A stretch of DNA of 64,000 nt from an uncultured Acetatifactor sp. (GCA_910578815.1 CAJTSE010000004.1:62001-126000); one strand, 5' to 3'. Positions 1 through 8,022 are shown, counted from the first letter of the stretch. A program made the numbers and translations. Notes: generated from the sequence alone by a model not told the origin.

Positions 1-231
1 TACGCTTACTGGGAGAAAAACAATACCAGACATGCGGCGGTCCACGGGGCGGACGAGCTGTTCGCGGACGGATGGTACAGCGGATGGGAGATTCAGAAGC
101 AGGCCCTGCGGCAGGAGATCGAGGCAGGAACGTTTCAGATTGCCCTGGTTTTATCCAAGGGACGCAGAAAAAAGCGAAGCAGGGAGGTGGCGTTTTCATG
201 GACAGCAGTCAGTCTGACAGGAACGACATAA
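1..231 (+). CDS. C-terminal end of an unidentified protein (5' end outside window)
   Basis: Reading frame 1 is open from the first base to a TAA at 229-231 and encodes 76 residues ending VSLTGTT. It is rich in W, K and R (GWYSGWEIQKQALRQEIEA), which looks like real protein. The ribosome-binding site and ATG of the next gene lie inside its last 40 bases, as is common in tightly packed operons. The family cannot be recognised from this tail. Because it runs straight into the injection-system cluster it is probably another part of that operon (inference). A competing frame-3 reading upstream of 198 looks much less protein-like. Confidence 0.5.
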   Translation, partial: YAYWEKNNTRHAAVHGADELFADGWYSGWEIQKQALRQEIEAGTFQIALVLSKGRRKKRSREVAFSWTAVSLTGTT

Positions 232-812
232 GCCTTTCTCAAGGCGGCGTTTCGGAGGATGAGATCCTTCTGACAGGGAAATGCCTGTTGGAGCTTCTTA
301 GAAAAAATCTCTGCCCCGGTTATGTGCGTGACAGGGATGGCATCCTGCTTACGGCTCCCTGGGAGGAAGCGGATTACAGGGTGGGGGTATATTTGTATGA
401 TATACAGGATTATTCACTGGTTGCTGCAGCGGCAGTGCCGGCAGGGGAAAATATCCTGCGTTTCCCGCCCAAGGCGCTGGAGCTTTCCTATCTGCTGTTC
501 TGCAACGAGAAGCACCGCTTTGGCGGCCTGCAGCGGGGGCAGCTGCAGGGAGTACTGAACGAAATCGTCCGCACCCTGCATGACAATCCGTTCCTTGTAA
601 GAGAGGACGGAGAAAAGGTGGGATTTTCCTTCCTGCGGGAGAGCGTAGAGTTTAAGATCCGCCTGTGGAGCAGCTTTAACCAGCCCCTTCAGCCGGCGGT
701 GTATCTGCGGGCGGCACCTGTTTTTGTAGCTTCGGCCAGGACCAGGAAGGTCAGCAGGGTAAAAGAACGGGATTACGGTTTACAAAAGCGTGGAGCGGAG
801 GAAAAAGGATGA
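198..812 (+). CDS. DUF4255 / Pvc16-type tube-terminating cap protein of a contractile injection system
   Basis: A 204-residue protein starting at ATG 198, chosen because GGGAGG lies about 10 bases upstream; longer in-frame starts have no ribosome-binding site and give unlikely sequence. The body shows an N-terminal helix (LLTGKCLLELLRKNL), a VGVYLYDIQDY strand, LELSYLLFCNEKH and a late LPEKVG-like wedge (DGEKVGFSFLRESVEFKIRLW). This pattern is that of the DUF4255/Pvc16_N family, whose members cap the distal end of the inner tube and sheath in extracellular contractile injection systems. It overlaps the next gene by 4 bases (ATGA), implying translational coupling. The C-terminus is basic. Family assignment is by pattern only. 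Confidence 0.75.
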   Translation: MDSSQSDRNDISLSQGGVSEDEILLTGKCLLELLRKNLCPGYVRDRDGILLTAPWEEADYRVGVYLYDIQDYSLVAAAAVPAGENILRFPPKALELSYLLFCNEKHRFGGLQRGQLQGVLNEIVRTLHDNPFLVREDGEKVGFSFLRESVEFKIRLWSSFNQPLQPAVYLRAAPVFVASARTRKVSRVKERDYGLQKRGAEEKG

Positions 813-1192
813 AACCGGTGATCGTACAGGGGACTCTGTTAAAATGCGGATTTGGCAATGTGCCAACACCGATCATGGTACTGCCTGATAAAAAGGTAAA
901 CGCCATGCTTCCCGTGGCGGTAAAGACAGATCATATTCCGTTTTTAAACATCCTGCCCTTCGGTATGTGCTCCAACCCGGCAAATCCCATGGTGGCAGCG
1001 GCTACTGCCGCCGCATTGGGTGTACTGACGCCCATGCCCTGCATCCCCTGTACGGCAGAGGATTGGACGGGATCCTGCAGTAAGGTAAAGGTCAGGGGGC
1101 AGGAGGCGCTAAATATGGATTCAAAATTAAGCTGCCTTTTTGGAGGCAGCATCCAGGCGGCGGCTCCGGTACAGCCTACAGTGCTATTTTAA
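809..1192 (+). CDS. DUF4280 PAAR-like spike-tip protein
   Basis: A 127-residue protein with the DUF4280 signature: an N-terminal GTLLKCGFG, then VPTPIMVLPDKKVN, a DHIPFLNILPFGMC block with SNPANPM, a PCIPCT segment followed by W, and a late C-containing CLFGGSIQ element. DUF4280 proteins are predicted to be PAAR-like, folding into a metal-bound cone that sharpens the spike of contractile injection systems; several Cys and His residues here could serve that role. The start codon overlaps the stop of the cap gene (ATGA). In Photorhabdus PVC-type loci the PAAR gene sits near the spike genes; here it is at the far side of the cluster next to the cap gene. Confidence 0.8.
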   Translation: MKPVIVQGTLLKCGFGNVPTPIMVLPDKKVNAMLPVAVKTDHIPFLNILPFGMCSNPANPMVAAATAAALGVLTPMPCIPCTAEDWTGSCSKVKVRGQEALNMDSKLSCLFGGSIQAAAPVQPTVLF

Positions 1193-1228
1193 AAATTGTT
1201 TCAGCCTTAGACGGCGGAAAGGAGAATT

Positions 1229-2998
1229 ATGGCAGAATATTTATCACCCGGTGTATACATGGAAGAATTTGACTCCGGAATCAAGGCGATGGAAGGCGTG
1301 GGAAGCAGCACCGCAGGCTTTGTGGGGATGGCTCAGAAGGGGCCCATAAAGGGGCTGCCGGTATTGATTACCAGCATGGCCGATTATCAAAGGCAGTTCG
1401 GAGGATATTTATCGGAGCGGGCATACGGAAACCAGCGGTTTCTGCCCTATGCGGTGGAGCAGTTTTTTAATAACGGAGGCTCGACCTGTTATGTGATGAG
1501 GGTCTGCAGGGAAAAGGACGATACCGAAGAGGGAAAGAATGGAGCCGCTGCGGCTCAGGGAATATTGAAAGCAGGCGAAGCTGCTCTTTTAACCCTGACA
1601 GCCGCCAATCCCGGTGCTTGGGGGAACAATATCCGGGCAAGGCTGACACCGGTCTTTAAAAACAGGGTGAAGATAGACGGCTGGCCTGCAGGGGAGGATA
1701 AAATCTGCAGGATAAGCTCGCCTGACGGCTACGAGGCAGGGGATTTGTTGTGTATCCAGTACACGGAGGCTGATGGCCGTAAGACCTTTTACAGCGTTGT
1801 GGAGAAGGCGGAAGGAGGCGGCATCACCTTGAAATGGATGGGTACGCCGCCTGCTGCGGCGGATACGGAAGGCTTTTTGTATCTTATGGAATGGAGGATG
1901 CTCCTTCAGGACGATACGGCTGCGGAGCAGTATGAAGGCGTATCCTTTAACCCTGAGCGCAATAACAGTGTGGAGCAGGCCCTGAAAAAATCCCGGCTGG
2001 TCACTGCCGCTGCGGATATGGAAAACCTGACGGAGGGTATGCTGAAAACTCTGCTGGAAGGGGACGGAGGGGAAGAAATCACACTGGAGATTGCCTTTGA
2101 GGGAGGAAGCGACGGTTTGATCAGCCCCGATGCTTTTGATGCTTCTCTTTATATTGGCCGGGACGGTTCTCCGGATCAGCGAACGGGCCTGGCGGCGTTT
2201 AAGACCCTGTCCGATGTGAGCATCATGGCGATTCCCGGCATCACGGACGGATCCGTACAGAGCGCGCTGGTCAGTCATTGTGAGGGCCTTGCCAGCCGTT
2301 TTGCAATTCTGGACATGCCTCTTGACAGCAAGGAGGTGGCCGAGCTGCAGGAATTTAAAGAGAACATAGATTCAGGCTATGCCGCCATGTATCACCCCTG
2401 GCTGCAATGCTATGATCCCCTGGCCAACAGGAAGGTATTTTTGCCGCCGTCAGGCTCTATGGCAGGAATTTATGCCAGAACGGACAATTCCAGAGGCGTA
2501 CACAAGGCGCCTGCCAACGAGGTGGTGCGAAACTGCACGGGTCTTTCCATCAAGTATAACGAAGCGGAGCAGGGGAAGCTGAATCCCAGGGGGATCAACT
2601 TAATTAGGAATATTCCCGGACAGGGGATCCGCGTATGGGGCGCAAGGACCTGCTCCAGCGACGGCAACTGGAAGTATGTGAATGTCAGAAGGCTGTTTAT
2701 TTTCCTGGAGGAATCCATTAAGGCAAATACCAACTGGGCGGTGTTCGAGCCTAACGATGAGATGCTTTGGTCCAGGGTGGAGGGAACCATCAGGGTTTTC
2801 CTGACCACCCAGTGGAGAAACGGCGCGCTGGCAGGTTCTACGGCGGATGAGGCGTTTTACATTAATATTGGAAAAAGCACCATGACCGAAGATGATATTT
2901 TGAACGGAAGACTGATCTGCGTCATCGGAGTGGCTCCGGTAAGACCTGCGGAATTTGTTATTTTCCGCATCACTCAGAAAATGGAAAGCGCACAGTGA
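1229..2998 (+). CDS. Contractile sheath protein (phage tail sheath / Pvc2-Afp2 family)
   Basis: 589 residues, a normal length for a phage-tail sheath. It opens with the diagnostic YLSPGVYMEEFDSG and AGFVGMAQKGP, and ends with the conserved sheath C-terminal domain: RRLFIFLEESIK, NWAVFEPND, LWSRVEGTIRVFLTTQWRNG and a final strand region near VRPAEFVIFRITQKME that supports subunit-subunit handshaking. The middle third (about residues 100-300) is the variable surface domain. The start has a good GGAAAGGAGAATT ribosome-binding site. Only one sheath gene is present, whereas PVC/AFP loci carry three paralogues, so this sheath is presumably a homopolymer (inference). The sheath stores the energy that drives the inner tube into a target. 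Confidence 0.95.
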   Translation: MAEYLSPGVYMEEFDSGIKAMEGVGSSTAGFVGMAQKGPIKGLPVLITSMADYQRQFGGYLSERAYGNQRFLPYAVEQFFNNGGSTCYVMRVCREKDDTEEGKNGAAAAQGILKAGEAALLTLTAANPGAWGNNIRARLTPVFKNRVKIDGWPAGEDKICRISSPDGYEAGDLLCIQYTEADGRKTFYSVVEKAEGGGITLKWMGTPPAAADTEGFLYLMEWRMLLQDDTAAEQYEGVSFNPERNNSVEQALKKSRLVTAAADMENLTEGMLKTLLEGDGGEEITLEIAFEGGSDGLISPDAFDASLYIGRDGSPDQRTGLAAFKTLSDVSIMAIPGITDGSVQSALVSHCEGLASRFAILDMPLDSKEVAELQEFKENIDSGYAAMYHPWLQCYDPLANRKVFLPPSGSMAGIYARTDNSRGVHKAPANEVVRNCTGLSIKYNEAEQGKLNPRGINLIRNIPGQGIRVWGARTCSSDGNWKYVNVRRLFIFLEESIKANTNWAVFEPNDEMLWSRVEGTIRVFLTTQWRNGALAGSTADEAFYINIGKSTMTEDDILNGRLICVIGVAPVRPAEFVIFRITQKMESAQ

Positions 2999-3011
2999 GG
3001 AGGAAAGATAA

Positions 3012-3443
3012 ATGGCAATGGTATATCCCTATAAAAAATACAACTATGATGTATCTATCGACGGAGCGTCCGTGGGCGGCTTTTCCGAGGTAAGCGCTCC
3101 CGACATCAGCTCTGATCCCATAGAATACCGGGAAGGAAATTTTGCGGTGAATACGGTGGGCAAGCAGCCGGGACTGATCAAGTATGAAAACATTACCCTG
3201 AAATGGGGCATGACGGATTCCATGGAGTTGTATAACTGGATGAAGGAGGTGGAGGGCGGGACCATTAACCGTAAGACGGTGGTGATCAGTCTGCACGACG
3301 ATACCCAGAAGGAGATTGCAAAATGGACTGTTATTTCTGCCTGGCCCACCAAGTACACGGCAACGGATTTTAATGCCACCAGCAATGAGGTGGCGGTGGA
3401 AACTCTGGTACTGGCCCATGAGGGCGTGACCAGAGATAAATAA
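3012..3443 (+). CDS. Inner tube protein (T4 gp19 / Pvc1 family)
   Basis: 143 residues of the T4_gp19-like tail-tube family: YKKYNYDVSIDGASVGGFSEVSAPD at the start, an IEYREG motif, IKYENITLKWGMTDSMELYNWM in the middle and a terminal ETLVLAHEGV. The protein forms the hexameric rings of the rigid tube inside the sheath. It starts 13 bases after the sheath stop, behind AGGAGGAAAG, so both are made from the same message at high level. A second, diverged tube-like protein is encoded at 4014; that pairing (bulk tube plus baseplate-proximal tube) is typical of PVC1/PVC5 in eCIS loci. Confidence 0.93.
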   Translation: MAMVYPYKKYNYDVSIDGASVGGFSEVSAPDISSDPIEYREGNFAVNTVGKQPGLIKYENITLKWGMTDSMELYNWMKEVEGGTINRKTVVISLHDDTQKEIAKWTVISAWPTKYTATDFNATSNEVAVETLVLAHEGVTRDK

Positions 3444-3454
3444 CGGGAGGAACT

Positions 3455-3823
3455 ATGCTGATACAGACGGAATATGACTTTACTCTGCCAAAAGGCTGTA
3501 TAGGGCCGGAGGGGACGATCTGCAGGAAGGGAAGGATGCGTCTGGCTACGGCCTTGGACGAGATTGAGGCCATGCGGGATCCAAAGGTCAGGAACAACCC
3601 GGACTATCTTTCGGTGGTGCTGCTTTCGAAGGTGATTTTAAAAATAGAAGGCTTATTGGAGATTACGCCGCAGGTGATAGAGGGGCTGTTTACGGCGGAC
3701 TTTTCCTTTTTGCAGAATATGTATGAGACGGTGAACGGCACGGAGGAACCGGTGATAAAGGTGCAGTGTCCACACTGCGGAAAGACGTTTACCGATACCT
3801 TAAATTTTTCTTCAGGGGAATGA
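3455..3823 (+). CDS. Tail-assembly-chaperone-like protein with CxxC knuckle
   Basis: 122 residues. The N-terminal half carries DFTLPKGCIGPEGTICRKGRMRLATALDEI followed (after MRDPKVRNNPDYLSVVLLSKVI) by helical sequence, a pattern I know from small proteins that follow the tube gene in many contractile-tail clusters and are annotated as phage tail assembly proteins. A single CPHCG knuckle lies at about residues 108-112, near the end. The gene follows tube 1 by 11 bases with a GGGAGGA site. Its stop overlaps the ATG of the next small gene, and a perfect -1 slippery heptamer lies 12 bases before the stop, so part of the translation may continue into that gene. The chaperone role is inferred from position and from phage analogy. 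Confidence 0.7.
   Translation: MLIQTEYDFTLPKGCIGPEGTICRKGRMRLATALDEIEAMRDPKVRNNPDYLSVVLLSKVILKIEGLLEITPQVIEGLFTADFSFLQNMYETVNGTEEPVIKVQCPHCGKTFTDTLNFSSGE
3802..3808 (+). promoter_or_regulatory. Candidate -1 programmed frameshift site (A AAT TTT)
   Basis: In the zero frame of the upstream chaperone-like gene the codons read tta aat ttt tct, giving the heptamer A_AAT_TTT, an exact X_XXY_YYZ slippery site. Slipping back one base moves reading precisely into the frame of the DUF6760 gene, bypassing the TGA at 3821-3823 and producing a fused protein of about 180 residues. Phage tail-assembly chaperones (lambda G/GT and relatives) use the same arrangement. No strong downstream stem-loop was established by eye. 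Confidence 0.45.
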
Positions 3824-3996
3824 CGGTCACAGGCCGGGAAGAGTTGTTTCAGGAAATTTCCTTTATCGGATATTATTTTCACTGGCCGGAGAAAGAAATC
3901 TTAAAGATGCCCCGGCCGGAACGGCGCAGATACTGTGAAGAGATCAATCGGATCAACAGGAAGCTGAACGGAGAAAGAAATTTGTTTCGTCCGTGA
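3820..3996 (+). CDS. DUF6760-type small protein of contractile injection systems
   Basis: 58 residues if started at ATG 3820, which overlaps the upstream stop as ATGA. The sequence contains EISFIGYYFHWPEKEILKM and PRPERRRYCEEINRINRKLN, the compact helical pattern of the small DUF6760 family found right after the chaperone-like gene in eCIS clusters. The same reading frame is open back to 3766, so it can also be read as the C-terminal part of a frameshifted fusion. Its job is not known; by analogy with lambda T it may act during tube or tape assembly (inference). Confidence 0.7.
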   Translation: MTVTGREELFQEISFIGYYFHWPEKEILKMPRPERRRYCEEINRINRKLNGERNLFRP

Positions 3997-4013
3997 CGGA
4001 TAAGGAGGAATTT

Positions 4014-4445
4014 ATGGGACAGTTGTCATTACCCCTTGCAGACCCGCTGCCCGGCTATCGCTTTAACGTATTTTTAAACGAGCTGGTCCTGGGATTCCAG
4101 AAGGTTACGGGCATCAGCCGGGAAATCGAGACAGAGGTCTACCGGGAAGGCGGCCTGAACACCATGGTGCATGTGTTTCCCAAGTGCTGCAGCGCAGAGC
4201 GGGTCCTGCGCATGGAGCGGGGCGCCTATGGCGGCGTGAGCCATCCCTTTTGCACGGTGGGTGAGCGGCTGGAGGGAAATTTGAATTTGATGGTACTGGA
4301 CGGACTGGGCTCCCCCGTTAAAAAATATTTGTTTATGGGGCTGCTGGTGAAGCGCTGGGAGGTGGGTGAGCTCAGCGCAGAGCAGAATATTCTGCTGATC
4401 GACTGCTTTGAGGTGTGCTATGAGGATTTTGAGGTGTTGAAGTGA
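4014..4445 (+). CDS. Second tube-like protein (T4 gp19 family, Pvc5-like)
   Basis: 143 residues. Start set at ATG 4014 behind AAGGAGGAATTT; a GTG at 3993 is in frame but overlaps the preceding gene and lacks a site. The sequence PLPGYRFNVFLNELVLGFQKVTGISREIETEVYREGG and the later strand pattern match the gp19-like tube fold, but it is clearly diverged from the tube protein at 3012. In PVC/AFP particles the equivalent second tube protein forms the first tube rings that adapt the bulk tube to the hub. It has an unusual number of cysteines (CC at the centre, and more near the end). Confidence 0.88.
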   Translation: MGQLSLPLADPLPGYRFNVFLNELVLGFQKVTGISREIETEVYREGGLNTMVHVFPKCCSAERVLRMERGAYGGVSHPFCTVGERLEGNLNLMVLDGLGSPVKKYLFMGLLVKRWEVGELSAEQNILLIDCFEVCYEDFEVLK

Positions 4446-4461
4446 GGGGAGACGGAAACAG

Positions 4462-4791
4462 ATGAAAACGCAGGTGATGCCCGTTCGGGCCGATGAGGAA
4501 AGTAAATGCAGGGAGTACGCCGGTTTCGGCGGACGCAGGGGTGACAGGCAGGAGATGCCGGATTTCAGCCGTGAGCGAGAGCGGCTGAAGGAGTCTCTGC
4601 TGCCCTTCGTGCGGGAGGCGGTTAAGAAACAGTGGAAGGAAGAGAGGGACTATTACAGATCCCGTCCTTCCATGGCAGCTAGACAGCTGGAAAGTGTTCT
4701 AGGACAGGGCCAGCTTCTGCAGGCAGTGGCGGAGCAGGTCTGCAGTCAGGTGGAAAAGCGAATCCGGCTGGAGCGTATCAGGAAGCTGTAG
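4462..4791 (+). CDS. Small charged protein in the position of Pvc6 (function unknown)
   Basis: 109 residues, highly charged and predicted largely helical (RERERLKESLLPFVREAVKKQWKEERDYYR, then a Q-rich and R-rich C-terminus). No domain recognised. It sits between the second tube gene and the CIS_tube adaptor, exactly where PVC/AFP clusters have the small Pvc6/Afp6 gene, but this is positional reasoning only. A GGGGAGACGG ribosome-binding site precedes the ATG. It could be a chaperone or minor structural part. Confidence 0.6.
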   Translation: MKTQVMPVRADEESKCREYAGFGGRRGDRQEMPDFSRERERLKESLLPFVREAVKKQWKEERDYYRSRPSMAARQLESVLGQGQLLQAVAEQVCSQVEKRIRLERIRKL

Positions 4792-4845
4792 CGTATTATT
4801 CCATCGGCAATTTGCTGCTGGAAGCTGCAGCGGGAAGGAGCAGGG

Positions 4846-5496
4846 ATGGCAGTTTATCAGAAGGCTTATATCTGCCCGTTCCGCAACGGCAGACCGGAGC
4901 TTGGTAAAAAGTTTTATGTGCAGTTTAATCCCACGGAGTTATCCATAGAAGAAGCAATCGGCGCAGTGGACCAGGAGCAGGAGGATCAGGAACAGGAGAA
5001 GAAAAAGCTGCTGCGGGGCAGCAGGGTGGGCATTCAGCATCCCTTGCAAACCTCTGGGGCATGGAGCAAAAAGAATCAGATGACCCTTTCCGTCTCTCTC
5101 TTTTTCAATACGCTGGAAAAGATGAATCAGGACACTTATGAGGATGTGCGGAAATATGTGGGGCAGTTATATCCCTTCCGAAACAGAAGCACAGATAACA
5201 GCCGTAATGTAGAGCAGATTTATTTTTTCTGGGGTTCCATTGCCGTGGCCGGTCTGCTTACCGGCATGAGCGTACGCTATACCGTGTTTGCACCTGACGG
5301 TAAGCCCGTACGGGCACAGGTGGACATCTCCATCAGAGGGGATTACGTGGGAGATCAGACTTATGATTTGATCCGGGGGGAAGAGACCGGAAGGGATGCA
5401 GACTTTGGCAGGAATGAGATCAATACACTGGTGGGTGAGGACCCTTCCCAGTGGAGGCGCAGATATGTTGGAAAGGATAATCCCAGAATAGAATAG
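4846..5496 (+). CDS. CIS_tube adaptor protein (Pvc7-like, no LysM domain)
   Basis: 216 residues with the features of the contractile-injection-system tube-adaptor family: an early FYVQFNPTELSIEEA motif, a central LSVSLFFNTLEKMNQDTYEDVRKYV stretch, FFWGSIAVAGLLTGMSVRYTVFAPDGKPVRAQVDISI near the end. In PVC and AFP this protein (Pvc7/Afp7) links the tube to the hub and usually ends in a LysM domain; here the sequence stops shortly after the core, so LysM is absent. An unusual insertion rich in Q and E (DQEQEDQEQEKKKLL) follows the VQFNPT motif. Start ATG 4846 has GGGAAGGAG upstream. Confidence 0.85.
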   Translation: MAVYQKAYICPFRNGRPELGKKFYVQFNPTELSIEEAIGAVDQEQEDQEQEKKKLLRGSRVGIQHPLQTSGAWSKKNQMTLSVSLFFNTLEKMNQDTYEDVRKYVGQLYPFRNRSTDNSRNVEQIYFFWGSIAVAGLLTGMSVRYTVFAPDGKPVRAQVDISIRGDYVGDQTYDLIRGEETGRDADFGRNEINTLVGEDPSQWRRRYVGKDNPRIE

Positions 5497-5554
5497 ACAA
5501 AGCGAATAGGCGGCTGCGAAATAGAGCAGAGCGTGAGAAAGGCAGAAAAAGGCA

Positions 5555-6634
5555 GTGGGAAGGATCAGAGGGAAAGCCCTTGCGGATAAATATAAGGATT
5601 TTATGTATCCCGTGATCGCAGTGGCGGCTGCAGGCAGGGAGATCCCCGAAAATGAATTCTGGCACCTGGAAAGCGCAGAGGTAAATGCTTCTGTCCGGAA
5701 GGAGCCGGATATGGCAGTGTTGGTGTACAGGGCAGATAAACTTCCGGAGGACAGCCGGAGTACGCTGGAGAGTTACTTCAATGCAGGCCAGAAAATGGAA
5801 ATCAGCGCGGGCTATGATAAAGTAAAAAGCCGGATTTTTCTGGGCTATCTCCATCAGGTAGAAGTATGCGACCTGATGGAGGGGTATGTGGAGTATACAT
5901 TGATTTGTCTGGATGTGAAGGGATTGATGAAAAAGAGTAATGTCTTTCAAATATCTGGTGCGAAAAAAGCACAGCAGTTGCTGGAGGATATTTTAGGGGA
6001 CAGGGGATATGAGTTCCTTGTTCAGGATAAAGAGGTTTCTCGTTTGCCGGACAAGCTGAACGTAAACTGTGTTATTAAGGGGAATACCCATTATGACTGG
6101 CTGTGTAGTCTGGCCGAGTATCTGAACTATGAGTTTTACTGCGGCAGGGGAGTGATGACATTTAAGCAGGCCGGGGAAGGAAGCGGAGACACGGTGGAGC
6201 TGACAAACGAATACGGACTGATGGCAGTACAGGCTATTGTTTCCATGACGGGACTGACGGGCAGCTTATCAGTATACGGATACAACCGGCAGGATGAAGC
6301 AATCAGAGGAAATGCTGAATGGACAGGCGGCGGTCAGGCTTTTACGCATAAAATGGGGCAGACCCTGCGGGGATTGTCCATGAAGATCTGGGACCCGGAG
6401 CTTGAAACGTCGGAACAGGCGGCAGCGGCGGCGCTGGCTGCCATGGAGCGGGCAAAGGCGCAATGCTGTCGATTGGAGGCATTGTGTCTGGGAATTCCGG
6501 AGCTGCAGCCAGGCATCCATGTGGAAATTACCAATGAAAACGTGTCCAGCCTGTCAGGGACCATATATGTGGAGGAAGTCTGTCACCGGCTGGACTGGCA
6601 GGGATACAGGAGCGTAGTTCGAGGAAAAGTGTGA
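5555..6634 (+). CDS. Baseplate hub protein (gpD / VgrG N-terminal type, Pvc8 first half)
   Basis: 359 residues from GTG 5555, with AAAGG about 10 bases upstream; an ATG at 5603 is a possible shorter start. The protein fits the phage late-control D / VgrG N-terminal family: YPVIAVAAAGREI at the start, a block with GYDKVKSRIFLGYLHQVE, AQQLLEDILGDRGY, and the typical IKGNTHYDWLCSLAEYLNYEFY segment, then a late IYVEEVCHRLDWQGYRS. It would form the trimeric hub that carries the spike. In PVC-type loci hub and spike form one polypeptide; here translation stops at 6634 and the spike follows as a separate gene after a repeat element. Confidence 0.88.
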   Translation: MGRIRGKALADKYKDFMYPVIAVAAAGREIPENEFWHLESAEVNASVRKEPDMAVLVYRADKLPEDSRSTLESYFNAGQKMEISAGYDKVKSRIFLGYLHQVEVCDLMEGYVEYTLICLDVKGLMKKSNVFQISGAKKAQQLLEDILGDRGYEFLVQDKEVSRLPDKLNVNCVIKGNTHYDWLCSLAEYLNYEFYCGRGVMTFKQAGEGSGDTVELTNEYGLMAVQAIVSMTGLTGSLSVYGYNRQDEAIRGNAEWTGGGQAFTHKMGQTLRGLSMKIWDPELETSEQAAAAALAAMERAKAQCCRLEALCLGIPELQPGIHVEITNENVSSLSGTIYVEEVCHRLDWQGYRSVVRGKV

Positions 6635-6719
6635 AAGGCGAAAAGATTTTCTAAGGTGTCATCATATTTCACGTATTGTTTGTACCGGCTGCGCCGGCGG
6701 ATCTGGAAGTATAGGCGGA
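6633..6719 (+). repeat. Interspersed intergenic repeat, copy A (between hub and spike genes)
   Basis: Starts at the hub stop codon with TGAAAGGCGAAAAGATTTTC, continues TAAGGTGTCAT, then TTTCACGTATTGTTTGTACC and a small CCGGC...GCCGG hairpin. Closely related sequence occurs at 12797, 43704 and 56084. The spike gene's ribosome-binding site lies just after it. Recognised by eye from the shared blocks; exact boundaries need alignment. Confidence 0.65.
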
Positions 6720-6739
6720 ATACGAGAAATGAGGGAAAA

Positions 6740-7531
6740 ATGATTTTTGATTATATGGATGAGCAAGAGACCTGCAGAGAGGGAATGCAGCCCACTTACG
6801 ATGTTTGGGGGATCGTATTAGGTCCCTCGAAAAATACGTCCAAGGGCAGTGTGCGGGTGCAGGTAAAGAACATGCAGGACAATATGGATACCTTTGACGA
6901 TGTTCCCGTACTGACCTGCTATGGGGGAGGCGGTTACGGAGCGTTTTTTCTGCCGGAAGAAGGGGATGTGGTGAGGCTGACTTTTCTGGGCGGAGATTTC
7001 CGGCATCCGGTGGTCACGGGCTGCCGCTTTCCGGAGAGCAGTCAATTTGTAAAGGATGTATTTGACGAGAAGAATTTAAAGAAGGAATGGAAGCTGAAAA
7101 ACGGAAGCAGGATTGCTCTGTCAGGAGATCAGGGCAAGGAAAAAATAGAGATTTCCGGACCGGAGAAAATGGAATGGGTGCTGGATGAGGAAAACCGGCA
7201 GATCAGCTATGGAGATAAGGGAAAAAAGAATCGAGTGCTTTTGGATGGCGGGGAGGGCAAGACGCTGGTCACATCAGAGCAGAGTATCCGCCTGGAATGC
7301 GGCGAGAGCAGTTTGGAGCTGAAGAAGGACGGTACCATGGTTTTGCAGTGTAAGCAGCTTACCCTGGAGGCAGCAAAGGTGGAGATGAAGGGAAAGTCAT
7401 CCGTTCAAATTAAAGGACAGGAGCTAGGGCTGGCAGGGGCCGGCAGCGTAACTTTGTCAGGCAAAGGCCAGGTCAAGGTTGAGAGTAAGGGGCAGTTGAA
7501 GCTGTCGGGAGCAATGATCCATCTAAATTAA
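6740..7531 (+). CDS. Spike protein (gpV / VgrG C-terminal type, Pvc8 second half)
   Basis: 263 residues from ATG 6740; an in-frame GTG at 6656 lies inside the repeat element and is unlikely. After a short N-terminus the protein has an OB-fold-like domain: YDVWGIVLGPSKNTSKGSVRVQVKNM, then LPEEGDVVRLTFLGGDFRHPVVTG, the hallmark of gpV/VgrG spike modules. The remainder (about residues 130-263) is a repetitive valine/lysine/glycine-rich strand series (for example VKVESKGQLKLSG) suited to a trimeric beta-helix needle. A PAAR-like tip (gene at 809) is expected to sit on its end. Separation of hub and spike into two chains is unusual compared with PVC/AFP. Confidence 0.87.
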   Translation: MIFDYMDEQETCREGMQPTYDVWGIVLGPSKNTSKGSVRVQVKNMQDNMDTFDDVPVLTCYGGGGYGAFFLPEEGDVVRLTFLGGDFRHPVVTGCRFPESSQFVKDVFDEKNLKKEWKLKNGSRIALSGDQGKEKIEISGPEKMEWVLDEENRQISYGDKGKKNRVLLDGGEGKTLVTSEQSIRLECGESSLELKKDGTMVLQCKQLTLEAAKVEMKGKSSVQIKGQELGLAGAGSVTLSGKGQVKVESKGQLKLSGAMIHLN

Positions 7532-7592
7532 GCACTAAGCCGCCGCCGTTAAAGGGTTTATAGCCGGGGCAGAGCATGTGGAGGCATAATAT

Positions 7593-7964
7593 ATGGAGAC
7601 AGGCTGGGGGTTTCCTTTTTCGATTTCACAAAGCCACGGAAGAGTGGAAATCAGCGGAATGAAGGAAAACATAAGGCAGTCCGTGGAGATCATACTGCGG
7701 ACGGAGCCGGGGGAGCGACTGCTGCATCCCACGTTTGGAACAAAGCTGCATCAGTTTCTTTTTGAAGCCATGGACAGCCAGACGGAGGAAATGATCAGAC
7801 GGGAGGTTCGACATTCTCTGTATATGTGGGAAAAGCGGATACAGGACATAGAAGTGGATACTGATAGGGATAAGTCCGGCCAGGGAAAACTGCAGGTAAG
7901 GGTAAAATACCGCATTGCGGCATCGGGGGAGGGGGACCTGGTGGAGCTGACACTGACTGCGTAA
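7593..7964 (+). CDS. gp25-family baseplate wedge protein (Pvc9-like)
   Basis: 123 residues of the T4 gp25 / TssE / GPW_gp25 family: GWGFPFSISQSHGRVEISGMKENIRQSVEIILRTEPGERLLHPTFGTKLHQFLFE is the classic N-terminal region, with the EPGERLL element (EPR motif equivalent). The second half is strand-rich (LQVRVKYRIAAS). This protein joins the sheath to the baseplate wedges and nucleates sheath polymerisation. It starts 61 bases after the spike gene, preceded by GGAGGCATAAT. Confidence 0.93.
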   Translation: METGWGFPFSISQSHGRVEISGMKENIRQSVEIILRTEPGERLLHPTFGTKLHQFLFEAMDSQTEEMIRREVRHSLYMWEKRIQDIEVDTDRDKSGQGKLQVRVKYRIAASGEGDLVELTLTA

Positions 7965-8022
7965 AGGAAAAAAGAAAGTGAAATGAAAATAGCTGTGAAG
8001 GGAAAATGACGGTGGAGAACGG

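Noticed and set aside
72..197. Extended N-terminus of the DUF4255 protein
   Set aside because: The extra residues are not protein-like and a strong ribosome-binding site is placed for ATG 198.
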